This document shows positions 36,594 through 45,621 of a DNA stretch of 64,000 bases, piece after piece. The number at the start of each line of letters is the position of its first letter. Position 1 is the first letter of the stretch. The stretch comes from Bacteroides pyogenes DSM 20611 = JCM 6294 (GTDB lineage: Bacteria > Bacteroidota > Bacteroidia > Bacteroidales > Bacteroidaceae), in NCBI RefSeq assembly GCF_000428105.1, contig NZ_ATZH01000024.1:1-64000 (forward strand), written 5' to 3'. The notes beneath the pieces are model-generated. The model saw nothing but the letters and a program-made list of their open reading frames with translations, was not told the origin of the DNA and ran no database searches. The position numbers and the translations under genes are program-made.

Positions 36594-37613
36594 ATGAGTA
36601 CAATTATATTAGGAATAGAATCTTCGTGTGACGATACCTCGGCCGCTGTCATTAAAGACGGTTATCTGCTGTCGAATGTAGTATCCGGCCAAGCCGTTCA
36701 CGAAGCTTACGGAGGTGTAGTTCCCGAACTTGCATCCCGGGCGCATCAGCAAAACATTGTGCCTGTAGTACATGAAGCTTTGAAAAGAGCCGGCGTCAGC
36801 AAAGAAGAATTGAGTGCGGTTGCGTTTACACGTGGTCCCGGGCTGATGGGTTCGCTATTGGTGGGAGTCTCTTTTGCCAAAGGTTTCGCACGTTCTTTAG
36901 GCATTCCTTTGATTGATGTTAATCATCTCACAGGACATGTTTTAGCTCACTTTATTAAATCGGAAGGCGAAGAAAACAAACATCCCGAATTCCCGTTTCT
37001 CTGCCTGTTGGTGTCGGGAGGAAACTCCCAAATCATTTTGGTAAAAGCATACAATGATATGGAGATTCTGGGACAAACAATCGACGACGCGGCAGGAGAG
37101 GCCATCGACAAATGTTCTAAAGTGATGGGGCTTGGTTATCCGGGCGGTCCGATTATCGACAAGCTGGCGCGTCAGGGCAACCCGAAAGCGTTTACATTCA
37201 GCAAACCTCATATATCGGGATTGGACTACAGCTTCAGCGGACTGAAAACTTCATTCTTGTATTCTCTCCGCGATTGGCTGAAAGAAGACCCCGATTTCAT
37301 TGAGCATCATAAAGCAGATTTGGCAGCATCGCTCGAAGCTACGGTCGTAGATATCCTGATGGATAAACTGAGAAAAGCGGCCAAAGCGTATAAAATCAAG
37401 GAAATTGCCGTAGCCGGCGGGGTTTCTGCCAACAATGGATTGCGAAACGCCTTTAAAGAACATGCCGAAAAATACGGATGGAATATATTCATCCCAAAAT
37501 TCAGCTACACGACCGACAACGCTGCAATGATCGCTATTACGGGATATTTCAAGTATCTCGATAAAGATTTCTGCTCCATAGATCTTCCTGCATATTCGCG
37601 GGTTTGCCTTTAA
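36594..37613 (+). CDS. tsaD: tRNA N6-adenosine threonylcarbamoyltransferase
   Basis: 339 residues of the Kae1/TsaD (ASKHA) fold. The metal-binding HxxxH is His111-His115 (NHLTGHVLAH). Also seen are GIESSCDDTSAAV at the N-terminus, VSGGNSQIIL and the C-terminal KFSYTTDNAAMIA. It transfers the threonylcarbamoyl group to A37 of ANN-decoding tRNAs. Partners TsaB, C and E are not in the window. cinA follows 97 bp downstream. Confidence 0.97.
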   Translation: MSTIILGIESSCDDTSAAVIKDGYLLSNVVSGQAVHEAYGGVVPELASRAHQQNIVPVVHEALKRAGVSKEELSAVAFTRGPGLMGSLLVGVSFAKGFARSLGIPLIDVNHLTGHVLAHFIKSEGEENKHPEFPFLCLLVSGGNSQIILVKAYNDMEILGQTIDDAAGEAIDKCSKVMGLGYPGGPIIDKLARQGNPKAFTFSKPHISGLDYSFSGLKTSFLYSLRDWLKEDPDFIEHHKADLAASLEATVVDILMDKLRKAAKAYKIKEIAVAGGVSANNGLRNAFKEHAEKYGWNIFIPKFSYTTDNAAMIAITGYFKYLDKDFCSIDLPAYSRVCL

Positions 37614-37710
37614 AGGCGCGATACACTTAAAACAATATGTCATTACGAAAACAATGGAGCAGGAAATATGGATGGTGAAACGGAAAGTGTTAATTAATAA
37701 GTAGAAAATA

Positions 37711-38943
37711 ATGTTTGCTGAAATCATAACAATTGGCGACGAACTGTTGATAGGGCAAGTTGTCGATACCAATTCGGCTTGGATGGGACAGGAGCTGAAC
37801 AAAATAGGCATAGAAGTATTGCGTGTCGTCTCCATACGAGACCGGGAAGATGAAATAATGGAAGCAATCGATACTGCTTTAAGAAGAGTGAATGTTGTTT
37901 TGGTGACAGGAGGGCTCGGTCCTACTAAAGACGATATTACCAAACAAACTCTTTGCAAGTACTTTCGTACCGAGTTGGTTTTTAATGAAGAAGTGTTTCA
38001 AAACATCAAACGAGTGCTTGCCGGAAAGATTCCGATGAATGCGTTAAATAAGAGCCAGGCAATGGTTCCGAAAGAGTGCACGGTCATTAACAATCCGGTG
38101 GGGAGCGCCTCCGTAAGCTGGTTCGAAAAGGATGGAAAGGTACTCGTTTCAATGCCCGGAGTCCCGCAAGAGATGAACGCCGTCATGAAAGAATCCGTAT
38201 TACCCAAATTGCATGAAAGATTTCATACGGATGTAATCATACACCGGACCTTTTTAGTTCAGAACAATCCCGAATCCGTTTTGGCGGAAAAGCTGGATGC
38301 ATGGGAAAGCGCTTTGCCGGAATGCGTCAAATTGGCTTATCTGCCCAAACTCGGAGTCATTCGTCTTCGTCTGACGGCACGTGGAAAAAACCAGACGGAA
38401 CTGGAAAAAACATTGGACACGGAGTCGGCAAAACTGAAGAACATATTGGATAATGACATTTTCAGCGAAGAAGATATTCCCTTGGAAATAATCGTAGGAG
38501 ATTTACTAAGGAAAAATAATTTGACCGTCTCCACCGCAGAAAGTTGCACGGGAGGGAGTATAGCCGCACGTATAAGCTCTGTGCCGGGTTGTTCGGATTA
38601 TTTTCGCGGAAGCATAGTGGCTTATTCTAACGATATTAAAAACACACTTCTCGGTGTTTCTGCCGAAACATTGGGAAAACATGGAGCCGTAAGTGAGGAA
38701 ACCGTGACCGAAATGGTAAGAGGCGCGATGAAAGTGATGAAGACGGACTGCGCCGTTGCAACTTCCGGCATTGCCGGTCCCGGAGGAGGAACTCCGGAGA
38801 AACCGGTAGGCACGATTTGGATCGCCGTTGGTTATAAAAACGAAATTCGCACTTACAGGCAGGAGACAAATCGCGGGAGAAGCATGAATATGGAAAGAGC
38901 AGGCAATAATGCGCTACTTATGCTCAGGGATATGCTCAAATAA
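37711..38943 (+). CDS. cinA: CinA: nicotinamide-nucleotide amidase / ADP-ribose pyrophosphatase-like
   Basis: 410 residues. The N-terminal MoCF-like domain shows [17 protein letters not shown] and [14 protein letters not shown]. The C-terminal PncC-type amidase domain (about 250-405) shows [20 protein letters not shown] and [18 protein letters not shown]. The protein belongs to the pyridine-nucleotide recycling route; the old name competence/damage-inducible protein has no proven meaning here. Confidence 0.95.
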   Translation: MFAEIITIGDELLIGQVVDTNSAWMGQELNKIGIEVLRVVSIRDREDEIMEAIDTALRRVNVVLVTGGLGPTKDDITKQTLCKYFRTELVFNEEVFQNIKRVLAGKIPMNALNKSQAMVPKECTVINNPVGSASVSWFEKDGKVLVSMPGVPQEMNAVMKESVLPKLHERFHTDVIIHRTFLVQNNPESVLAEKLDAWESALPECVKLAYLPKLGVIRLRLTARGKNQTELEKTLDTESAKLKNILDNDIFSEEDIPLEIIVGDLLRKNNLTVSTAESCTGGSIAARISSVPGCSDYFRGSIVAYSNDIKNTLLGVSAETLGKHGAVSEETVTEMVRGAMKVMKTDCAVATSGIAGPGGGTPEKPVGTIWIAVGYKNEIRTYRQETNRGRSMNMERAGNNALLMLRDMLK

Positions 38944-38984
38944 AGAAAAAAGAATACTTGGCTGTGAATTATTTAAAGAAATTC

Positions 38985-39015
38985 TTGTTTTATACGGATA
39001 AAAGTGCTTACTTTG
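38985..39015 (+). promoter_or_regulatory. Promoter of rpmB-rpmG operon
   Basis: TTG (38985-38987), 21-nt spacer, TACTTTG (39009-39015), 51 bp before rpmB. Confidence 0.65.
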
Positions 39016-39065
39016 CGTCCTGTTTGAAAGAAGTATAGATATAAAACTATAAAAATAAGATAGAA

Positions 39066-39326
39066 ATGTCGAAGATTTGTCAAATTACCGGAAAGAAAGC
39101 CATGATTGGCAACAATGTTTCACACTCAAAGAGAAGAACTAAAAGAACCTTTGATGTGAACTTGTTTAAGAAGAAGTTCTACTACGTAGAGCAAGACTGT
39201 TGGATCAGCCTTAGCATCTGTGCTAACGGACTGCGTATTATCAACAAAAAAGGTCTGGACGCTGCGCTGACTGAAGCGGTGGCTAAAGGCTATTGTGATT
39301 GGAAAAGTATTAAAGTAATCGGCTAA
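39066..39326 (+). CDS. rpmB: 50S ribosomal protein L28
   Basis: 86 residues, starting [20 protein letters not shown], the classical L28 start. Basic central part [17 protein letters not shown]. First gene of the L28-L33-DUF4295 operon. Confidence 0.97.
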   Translation: MSKICQITGKKAMIGNNVSHSKRRTKRTFDVNLFKKKFYYVEQDCWISLSICANGLRIINKKGLDAALTEAVAKGYCDWKSIKVIG

Positions 39327-39349
39327 AAAGGTAGAGGAGAAAACTTACA

Positions 39350-39538
39350 ATGGCAAAGAAAGCAAAAGGTAACAGAGTGCAAGTGATTCTGGAATGTACA
39401 GAACACAAAGATAGCGGAATGCCGGGAACATCTCGTTATATCACAACAAAGAACAGAAAAAACACTACCGAAAGACTTGAGTTGAAAAAATACAACCCGA
39501 TTCTGAAGAGAGTAACAGTACACAAGGAAATTAAATAA
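39350..39538 (+). CDS. rpmG: 50S ribosomal protein L33
   Basis: 62 residues with the L33 pattern [14 protein letters not shown] and [21 protein letters not shown]. It lacks the paired CxxC motifs of the zinc-binding form, having just one Cys, so it is the zinc-independent type. It lies 23 bp after rpmB. Confidence 0.96.
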   Translation: MAKKAKGNRVQVILECTEHKDSGMPGTSRYITTKNRKNTTERLELKKYNPILKRVTVHKEIK

Positions 39539-39556
39539 TTATAAGAACTATCACCC

Positions 39557-39715
39557 ATGGCAAAGAAAACAGTAGCAAGTTTGCACGAAGGAACAAAAGA
39601 AGGACGTTCTTATACCAAAGTTATCAAAATGGTGAAATCTCCTAAGACCGGAGCATACGTTTTTGATGAACAAATGGTACCGAACGATAAAGTACAAGAC
39701 TTCTTCAAGAAATAA
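39557..39715 (+). CDS. DUF4295 small protein
   Basis: 52 residues (MAKKTVASLHEGTKEGRSYT to the final DFFKK), a short basic protein. It sits 18 bp after rpmG and directly before a strong terminator. This matches the DUF4295 family found beside L28-L33 in Bacteroidetes. A ribosome-associated role is likely from position and charge, but not shown. Confidence 0.88.
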   Translation: MAKKTVASLHEGTKEGRSYTKVIKMVKSPKTGAYVFDEQMVPNDKVQDFFKK

Positions 39716-39742
39716 TTGAAATAGCATCTAAGCTAAATATGT

Positions 39743-39780
39743 AAAATCCCCCTGCCGATTAGTTGGCAGGGGGATTTTTT
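39743..39780 (+). terminator. Terminator of rpmB-rpmG operon
   Basis: ATCCCCCTGCC (39746-39756) pairs with GGCAGGGGGAT (39765-39775), 8-nt loop, six T following. Confidence 0.93.
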
Positions 39781-39854
39781 ATTGTATTTTTTTACTTTTC
39801 CAATCCTTTATTATATCTTTGTAGGCATTATGTATTATACAAATAACTATAAAC

Positions 39855-40814
39855 ATGGGATTATTCGGTTTTTTTTCAAAAGAAAAAAAGGAAACGTTAG
39901 ATAAAGGATTATCTAAAACCAAAGAGAGCGTATTTGGAAAAATAGCTCGTGTCGTAGCCGGCAAATCGAAAGTTGATGATGAGGTGTTGGATGACTTGGA
40001 AGAGGTATTGATCACCTCTGATGTAGGCGTGGAAACTACGTTGAATATTATTAAGCGTATTGAGAAACGTGTGGCGGCGGATAAATATGTGAATACTCAG
40101 GAGTTGAATCATATATTACGTGATGAAATAGCTGCTTTGCTTACAGAAAACAACTCGGGAGAGATAGTTGATTTTGATATGCCGATTGAGAAGAAGCCTT
40201 ACGTCATCATGGTAGTAGGCGTAAACGGAGTAGGCAAAACAACTACGATAGGGAAACTGGCCTATCAGTTTAAAAAAGCCGGTAAATCTGTTTATTTGGG
40301 CGCCGCCGATACATTCCGCGCGGCAGCCGTAGAACAGTTGATGATTTGGGGAGATAGGGTAGGAGTGCCTGTAATCAAACAAAAGATGGGAGCCGATCCC
40401 GCTTCTGTAGCTTTCGATACGCTCAGCTCTGCGGTTGCCAACAGTGCGGACGTGGTGATTATCGATACTGCCGGGCGGTTGCACAATAAGGTAGGCTTGA
40501 TGAATGAGTTGACTAAAATCAAGAATGTAATGAAGAAAGTTGTGCCGGATGCCCCCGACGAGGTGTTGCTGGTATTGGACGGTTCTACCGGACAAAATGC
40601 TTTTGAACAGGCGAAACAATTTACTTTGGCAACAGAAGTAACCGCTATGGCCATCACGAAATTGGATGGAACGGCTAAAGGAGGAGTTGTGATCGGTATA
40701 TCCGACCAGTTTAAAATACCGGTAAAATATATCGGATTGGGAGAAGGAATGGAAGATTTACAGGTTTTCCGTAAAAATGAATTTGTAGACTCCTTGTTTG
40801 GTGACAACGCATGA
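39855..40814 (+). CDS. ftsY: Signal recognition particle receptor FtsY
   Basis: 319 residues with N domain (about 20-95) and G domain. The GTP-binding elements are G1 GVNGVGKTT, DTFRAAAVEQL, IDTAGR and TKLDGTAKGG. The variable acidic A domain is almost absent, so membrane contact relies on the N-terminal basic segment. FtsY docks SRP-ribosome complexes at the inner membrane. A -7 box TATCTTTG lies at 39814-39821. Its stop overlaps the rimO start (ATGA). Confidence 0.97.
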   Translation: MGLFGFFSKEKKETLDKGLSKTKESVFGKIARVVAGKSKVDDEVLDDLEEVLITSDVGVETTLNIIKRIEKRVAADKYVNTQELNHILRDEIAALLTENNSGEIVDFDMPIEKKPYVIMVVGVNGVGKTTTIGKLAYQFKKAGKSVYLGAADTFRAAAVEQLMIWGDRVGVPVIKQKMGADPASVAFDTLSSAVANSADVVIIDTAGRLHNKVGLMNELTKIKNVMKKVVPDAPDEVLLVLDGSTGQNAFEQAKQFTLATEVTAMAITKLDGTAKGGVVIGISDQFKIPVKYIGLGEGMEDLQVFRKNEFVDSLFGDNA

Positions 40815-42121
40815 GAAAAAAAGAAATAGATATCATCACATTAGGGTGTTCTAAAAATTTAGTAGATTCGGAGCAGTTGATGCGACAGCTGCAAGAGGTG
40901 GGGTACAATGTTACTCATGATACGGAAAATCCGAAAGGAGAAATAGCGGTTATCAACACATGCGGCTTTATTGGCGATGCCAAAGAAGAGTCCATTAATA
41001 TGATTCTGGAGTTTGCTCAAAGAAGGGAAGAGGGAGACTTGAAAAAGCTGTTTGTAATGGGGTGCCTTTCGGAACGATATCTAAAAGAGTTGGCCGTAGA
41101 AATTCCTCAGGTAGATAAATTCTATGGGAAATTCAATTGGAAAGAATTACTGCACGATCTAGGGAAAGCTTATCATGAAGAGTTGCATATCGAGCGTACA
41201 TTGACTACTCCGAAACATTATGCTTATCTGAAAATTTCAGAGGGGTGTGACCGAAAATGCTCATATTGCGCCATTCCTATCATCACGGGAAAACATGTGT
41301 CCAGACCGATGGAAGATATTCTGGATGAAGTGCGCTATCTTGTATCCCAAGGGGTAAAGGAGTTCCAGGTTATTTCGCAGGAGTTGACTTATTATGGTAT
41401 CGACCTATATAAGAAGCAAATGCTTCCGGAGTTGATAGAGCGGATTTCCGACATTCCGGGAGTAGAATGGATTCGTTTGCATTACGCTTATCCGGCACAC
41501 TTCCCGACAGATTTGTTTCGCGTTATGCGTGAACGAAACAATGTATGTAAATATATGGATATCGCCCTGCAACACATCAGCGACAACATGCTGAAACTGA
41601 TGCGTCGCCAAGTGACGAAAGAGCAGACATACAGATTGATAGAGCAATTTCGCAAAGAGGTACCCGGCATTCATTTACGGACAACTTTAATGGTCGGGCA
41701 TCCCGGAGAAACGGAAAAAGATTTTGAAGAACTGAAAGAATTTGTACGCAACGCACGATTCGACAGGATGGGAGCTTTTGCTTATTCTGAGGAAGAAGGG
41801 ACTTACGCTGCTGATCAATATGAGGATTCTATCCCGCAAGAAGTAAAACAAGCCCGTTTGGACGAATTGATGGGTATCCAGCAACAGATTTCAGCGGAAT
41901 TAAGCGCGCAAAAGATAGGTTCTTGCATGAAAGTCATAATAGACAGGATAGAAGGAGACTATTATATCGGACGAACCGAATTCGATTCTCCTGAAGTGGA
42001 TCCTGAAGTTTTAATCCGGCGCCCCGAAACCGATTTGTGCATCGGTGGGTTCTATTGGGTAGAAGTTACCGACGCGGATGATTTTGATTTATACGCAAAG
42101 ATTGCAGATTATCATGAATAA
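40811..42121 (+). CDS. rimO: Ribosomal protein S12 methylthiotransferase RimO
   Basis: 436 residues. The N-terminal cluster-binding cysteines are Cys13, Cys51 and Cys85. The radical-SAM CxxxCxxC is Cys146, Cys150 and Cys153 (EGCDRKCSYC). The C-terminal TRAM domain follows from about residue 370. It adds a methylthio group to the conserved Asp of ribosomal S12. It starts inside the ftsY stop and its own stop overlaps the HU gene by 8 bp, so the three are co-translated. Confidence 0.96.
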   Translation: MRKKEIDIITLGCSKNLVDSEQLMRQLQEVGYNVTHDTENPKGEIAVINTCGFIGDAKEESINMILEFAQRREEGDLKKLFVMGCLSERYLKELAVEIPQVDKFYGKFNWKELLHDLGKAYHEELHIERTLTTPKHYAYLKISEGCDRKCSYCAIPIITGKHVSRPMEDILDEVRYLVSQGVKEFQVISQELTYYGIDLYKKQMLPELIERISDIPGVEWIRLHYAYPAHFPTDLFRVMRERNNVCKYMDIALQHISDNMLKLMRRQVTKEQTYRLIEQFRKEVPGIHLRTTLMVGHPGETEKDFEELKEFVRNARFDRMGAFAYSEEEGTYAADQYEDSIPQEVKQARLDELMGIQQQISAELSAQKIGSCMKVIIDRIEGDYYIGRTEFDSPEVDPEVLIRRPETDLCIGGFYWVEVTDADDFDLYAKIADYHE

Positions 42122-42386
42122 TAAAGAGTTCACTTCAGAATTAGCCGACAGACTGGGATATACGACTAAGGACACTACGGACCTGATAACTTCTTTATTG
42201 GGGCAAATGACGCAAGAGCTTGAAAAAGGAAACAGTATTTCCATACAAGGCTTCGGAGCTTTTGAGGTAAAGAAAAAAGGGGAGTTCATTTCTGTGAATC
42301 CGGTTACGAACCAACGAATATTATTCCCCCCAAAACTGGTGCTCGCATACAGGCCGAGCAATATTTTGAAGGATAAATTTAAATAA
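42114..42386 (+). CDS. HU-family DNA-binding protein
   Basis: 90 residues from ATG 42114, chosen over a longer reading inside rimO. HU/IHF pattern: NNKEFTSELADRLGYTTKDTTDLI, then ISIQGFGAFEVKKKGEFISVNP and FPPKLVLAYRPSNILKDK. It bends and wraps DNA. A second HU domain is encoded by the next gene as part of a membrane protein, so the two may form a heterodimer. Confidence 0.92.
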   Translation: MNNKEFTSELADRLGYTTKDTTDLITSLLGQMTQELEKGNSISIQGFGAFEVKKKGEFISVNPVTNQRILFPPKLVLAYRPSNILKDKFK

Positions 42387-42400
42387 TTTTTTCTCCAACT

Positions 42401-43468
42401 ATGAATGAAAGATTGACCATCCAAGATTTTACAGACTTGTTGGCTTCGAAGCACAATATGACTAAAAAAGATGCTGAAGATTTTGTCAAAGAATTTTTTC
42501 TATTGATAGAACAGGCCTTGGAAAATGAAAAATATATAAAAATCAAAGGTCTGGGAACTTTCAAACTGATAAATGTAGATAGCAGGGAGAGTATAAATGT
42601 AAATACGGGAGAACGGTTTAAGATACAAGGACATTCTAAAATATCATTCACTCCTGACACGAATTTGAAAGAAGTGATCAATAAACCTTTCGCTCATTTT
42701 GAGACAGTAGTATTAAATGAAAATACATTATTGGAAGATACGCCAACGGATGAAATAGCAGCAGAGGAAGAGGATACAGAAGAAGAAAACTTAGCAGACG
42801 TTGAAAATTATACAAAAGAAGAACAAGTAAACACGGAAAACCTCGTTACAGAAACCATTCCTGCTGAAGAAGATAATCATAAAGAAATGAAAAAGGAGGA
42901 ATTTACAAAGAACGAAGACAAAACAGATGAATGTACAAAGCTTGAGAGTTTGTCAAAAAGTGACACTCATCAACAAAGGAAATCTTATATTTATTACTTG
43001 ACAGTCGGCATCGTTGCTATTCTGTTGCTATGCGGAGGAGTTGTTTTCTTCGTTTACTACCCCGATATATTTCCTCCCTCGCCAAGAAAGGAATCAATTG
43101 ACTTGCCAATAAACGCCGGTTCGGCTCCGTTACCGGAACAAATAACCGATACTGTTGCGAAAAAAGACACAATATTGGAAGTTGCGCAAGAGCTGAAAGA
43201 TGAAGTGCGACATAGACAAACTGTAGAATCAAAAGAGCAAGCAAATCCTGTAAATGTGTACTCCGAATCTGTTGTATACCAAATAACCGGCACTAAAACA
43301 AGGTATACAATTCAGAAAGGGGAAACTCTGACAAAGGTTTCGTTACGCTTCTTCGGCACCAAGGCAATGTGGCCTTATATTGTAAAACACAATTCGGATG
43401 TAATAAAGGATCCTGACAATGTACCTTTTGGAACAACGATTAAAATTCCGGAACTAATTGAAAAATAA
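42401..43468 (+). CDS. HU-like - acidic linker - TM - LysM protein
   Basis: 355 residues. Residues 1-95 are HU-like (LTIQDFTDLLASKHNMTKKDAEDFV, IKIKGLGTFKLI). Residues about 105-190 are an acidic, repetitive linker. One membrane helix at about 196-220 follows. Residues 300-351 form a LysM domain (YTIQKGETLTKVSLRFFG). There is no N-terminal signal, so the HU domain should be in the cytoplasm and LysM in the periplasm. It lies 14 bp after a free HU gene and could link DNA to the cell wall. Function is inferred only. Confidence 0.85.
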   Translation: MNERLTIQDFTDLLASKHNMTKKDAEDFVKEFFLLIEQALENEKYIKIKGLGTFKLINVDSRESINVNTGERFKIQGHSKISFTPDTNLKEVINKPFAHFETVVLNENTLLEDTPTDEIAAEEEDTEEENLADVENYTKEEQVNTENLVTETIPAEEDNHKEMKKEEFTKNEDKTDECTKLESLSKSDTHQQRKSYIYYLTVGIVAILLLCGGVVFFVYYPDIFPPSPRKESIDLPINAGSAPLPEQITDTVAKKDTILEVAQELKDEVRHRQTVESKEQANPVNVYSESVVYQITGTKTRYTIQKGETLTKVSLRFFGTKAMWPYIVKHNSDVIKDPDNVPFGTTIKIPELIEK

Positions 43469-43601
43469 GAGTCGCTATTTGCATGTCAAACAGTTTGCCG
43501 CATAGGAAGCGAGCAATTCCGATAAAATGTTATGTAAGTACAAAACAATATGAAAGTACCTTAATCTAAAGATTTTACATTGTTTTTTAACAAAAAAATG
43601 G

Positions 43602-43632
43602 TTGCGATGGTTAATTATATAGCTTACATTTG
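43602..43632 (+). promoter_or_regulatory. Promoter of the moxR-bat operon
   Basis: TTG (43602-43604), 20-nt spacer, TACATTTG (43625-43632). The leader is about 75 nt. Confidence 0.65.
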
Positions 43633-43712
43633 GAATCAAAATAAAAAGCTGCGACTAGAACGGCTTAACAATAAAATAAACGAGAATTCAATAATAAAAC
43701 ATTTTAGGATTT

Positions 43713-44708
43713 ATGGCTGAATCAATTGATATCCGCGAGTTGAACGAGCGGATTGAAAGACAAAGCGCTTTCGTTACCAACCTGACTGTAGGTATGAACC
43801 AAGTTATTGTAGGTCAGAAACATTTGGTAGAATCATTACTTATCGGATTACTTTCAGACGGACATGTTCTTTTGGAAGGAGTACCCGGCTTGGCAAAAAC
43901 ATTGGCTATCAAAACTCTCGCCTCGCTTATCGATGCAAAGTATAGCCGCATTCAATTCACACCGGACTTATTGCCTGCCGATGTCATTGGTACCATGGTT
44001 TATAGTCAGAAAGATGAAGCCTTTAAAATACAAAAAGGTCCTGTCTTTGCCAACTTTGTTCTGGCAGATGAAATCAACCGTGCACCGGCTAAAGTACAAA
44101 GCGCATTGCTTGAAGCCATGCAGGAAAGACAGGTTACGATTGGAAAAGAAACGTTCTCATTGCCTGAGCCGTTTTTAGTATTGGCCACTCAGAATCCTAT
44201 TGAGCAGGAGGGAACTTATCCGCTGCCCGAAGCGCAAGTCGACCGTTTTATGCTTAAAGTGGTAATCGATTATCCTCAATTGGAAGAAGAAAAACAGATT
44301 ATCCGTCAAAATATAAACGGGGAAAGTTTCAATGTAAAACCCATATTAAAAGCGGACGAAATCATTGAAGCTCGCAAAATCGTTCGCCAGGTATATCTGG
44401 ATGAAAAGATAGAACGCTATATTGTAGACATTGTATTTGCAACTCGTTTTCCTGAAAAATATGATCTAAAGGAATTGAAAGAAATGATTGGATTTGGCGG
44501 TTCGCCGCGCGCTTCCATTAATTTGGCTTTGGCTGCCCGCACTTATGCTTTCATTAAGCGTCGGGGCTATGTAATTCCTGAAGATGTACGCGCTGTGGCT
44601 CACGACGTACTGCGACATCGTATCGGACTGACTTATGAAGCAGAAGCCAACAACATGACTTCGGACGAGATTATCAGCAAAATTCTTAATAAAGTAGAAG
44701 TGCCCTAA
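43713..44708 (+). CDS. MoxR-family AAA+ ATPase
   Basis: 331 residues. Walker A GVPGLAKT, Walker B LADEIN, sensor 1 ATQNPIEQEG and an arginine-finger region PEAQVDRFM are visible. MoxR proteins act as chaperones that ready metal or VWA-domain partners. It is the first gene of the eight-gene bat operon, in which VWA proteins follow, the usual partnership. Confidence 0.93.
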   Translation: MAESIDIRELNERIERQSAFVTNLTVGMNQVIVGQKHLVESLLIGLLSDGHVLLEGVPGLAKTLAIKTLASLIDAKYSRIQFTPDLLPADVIGTMVYSQKDEAFKIQKGPVFANFVLADEINRAPAKVQSALLEAMQERQVTIGKETFSLPEPFLVLATQNPIEQEGTYPLPEAQVDRFMLKVVIDYPQLEEEKQIIRQNINGESFNVKPILKADEIIEARKIVRQVYLDEKIERYIVDIVFATRFPEKYDLKELKEMIGFGGSPRASINLALAARTYAFIKRRGYVIPEDVRAVAHDVLRHRIGLTYEAEANNMTSDEIISKILNKVEVP

Positions 44709-44740
44709 CCTGTAACTCTGATTTCAATTAGAACGTTAGA

Positions 44741-45610
44741 ATGGAAACAAGTGAAATATTAAAAAAAGTTCGCCAAATTGAAATAAAGACGCGAGGACTC
44801 TCTAATAATATCTTTGCAGGGCAGTATCATTCCGCCTTCAAAGGTAGGGGGATGTCTTTCTCTGAAGTGCGTGAATATCAATTTGGCGATGACATACGCG
44901 ATATAGACTGGAACGTGACGGCACGCTTCAACAAACCCTATGTAAAAGTGTTTGAAGAAGAACGTGAGCTGACTGTCATGTTGATGGTTGATGTTTCCGG
45001 AAGTTTGGAGTTTGGTACGGTGAAACAGTTAAAGAAAGATATGGTGACGGAAATTGCGGCCACACTTGCTTTTTCCGCTATCCAGAATAATGATAAAATT
45101 GGCGTGATGTTTTTTTCAGATCGAATAGAAAAGTTTATCCCTCCTAAGAAAGGACGTAAACACATTCTTTATATCATTCGAGAACTGATTGATTTCCAAC
45201 CTAAAAGCCGTCGTACAAATCTCCGGATGGCATTGGAATATCTGACCAACGCAATGAAAAGGAGATGTACTGCTTTTATTTTATCCGATTTTATAGATCA
45301 GGAAAGTTTTAAAAACGCTTTGACTATTGCCAACAGAAAACATGATGTAGTGGCTTTGCAAGTATACGATAAAAGAGTAAGTGAACTTCCTTCCATAGGG
45401 CTGATTCGGATAAAAGACGCGGAAACCGGACATGAACAATGGATCGACACATCTTCAAAAGCTGTACGCCGGGCACATCGTAATTGGTGGATACAACGAC
45501 AGGCAGAACTGGACGAAACTTTTGCCAAAAGTAATGTAGACGCAGTGTCTGTGAGAACAGACCAAGACTATGTGAAAGCTTTATTGAATTTATTTGCAAA
45601 ACGTAATTAA
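44741..45610 (+). CDS. DUF58 domain protein (VWA-like)
   Basis: 289 residues. The DUF58 pattern GMSFSEVREYQFGDDIRDIDWNVTARF is present, with a metal-ion-dependent site-like MVDVSGSLEFG. It usually follows moxR and is thought to be its partner. Soluble, no signal peptide. Confidence 0.9.
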   Translation: METSEILKKVRQIEIKTRGLSNNIFAGQYHSAFKGRGMSFSEVREYQFGDDIRDIDWNVTARFNKPYVKVFEEERELTVMLMVDVSGSLEFGTVKQLKKDMVTEIAATLAFSAIQNNDKIGVMFFSDRIEKFIPPKKGRKHILYIIRELIDFQPKSRRTNLRMALEYLTNAMKRRCTAFILSDFIDQESFKNALTIANRKHDVVALQVYDKRVSELPSIGLIRIKDAETGHEQWIDTSSKAVRRAHRNWWIQRQAELDETFAKSNVDAVSVRTDQDYVKALLNLFAKRN

Positions 45611-45621
45611 TAGAATCGGGC

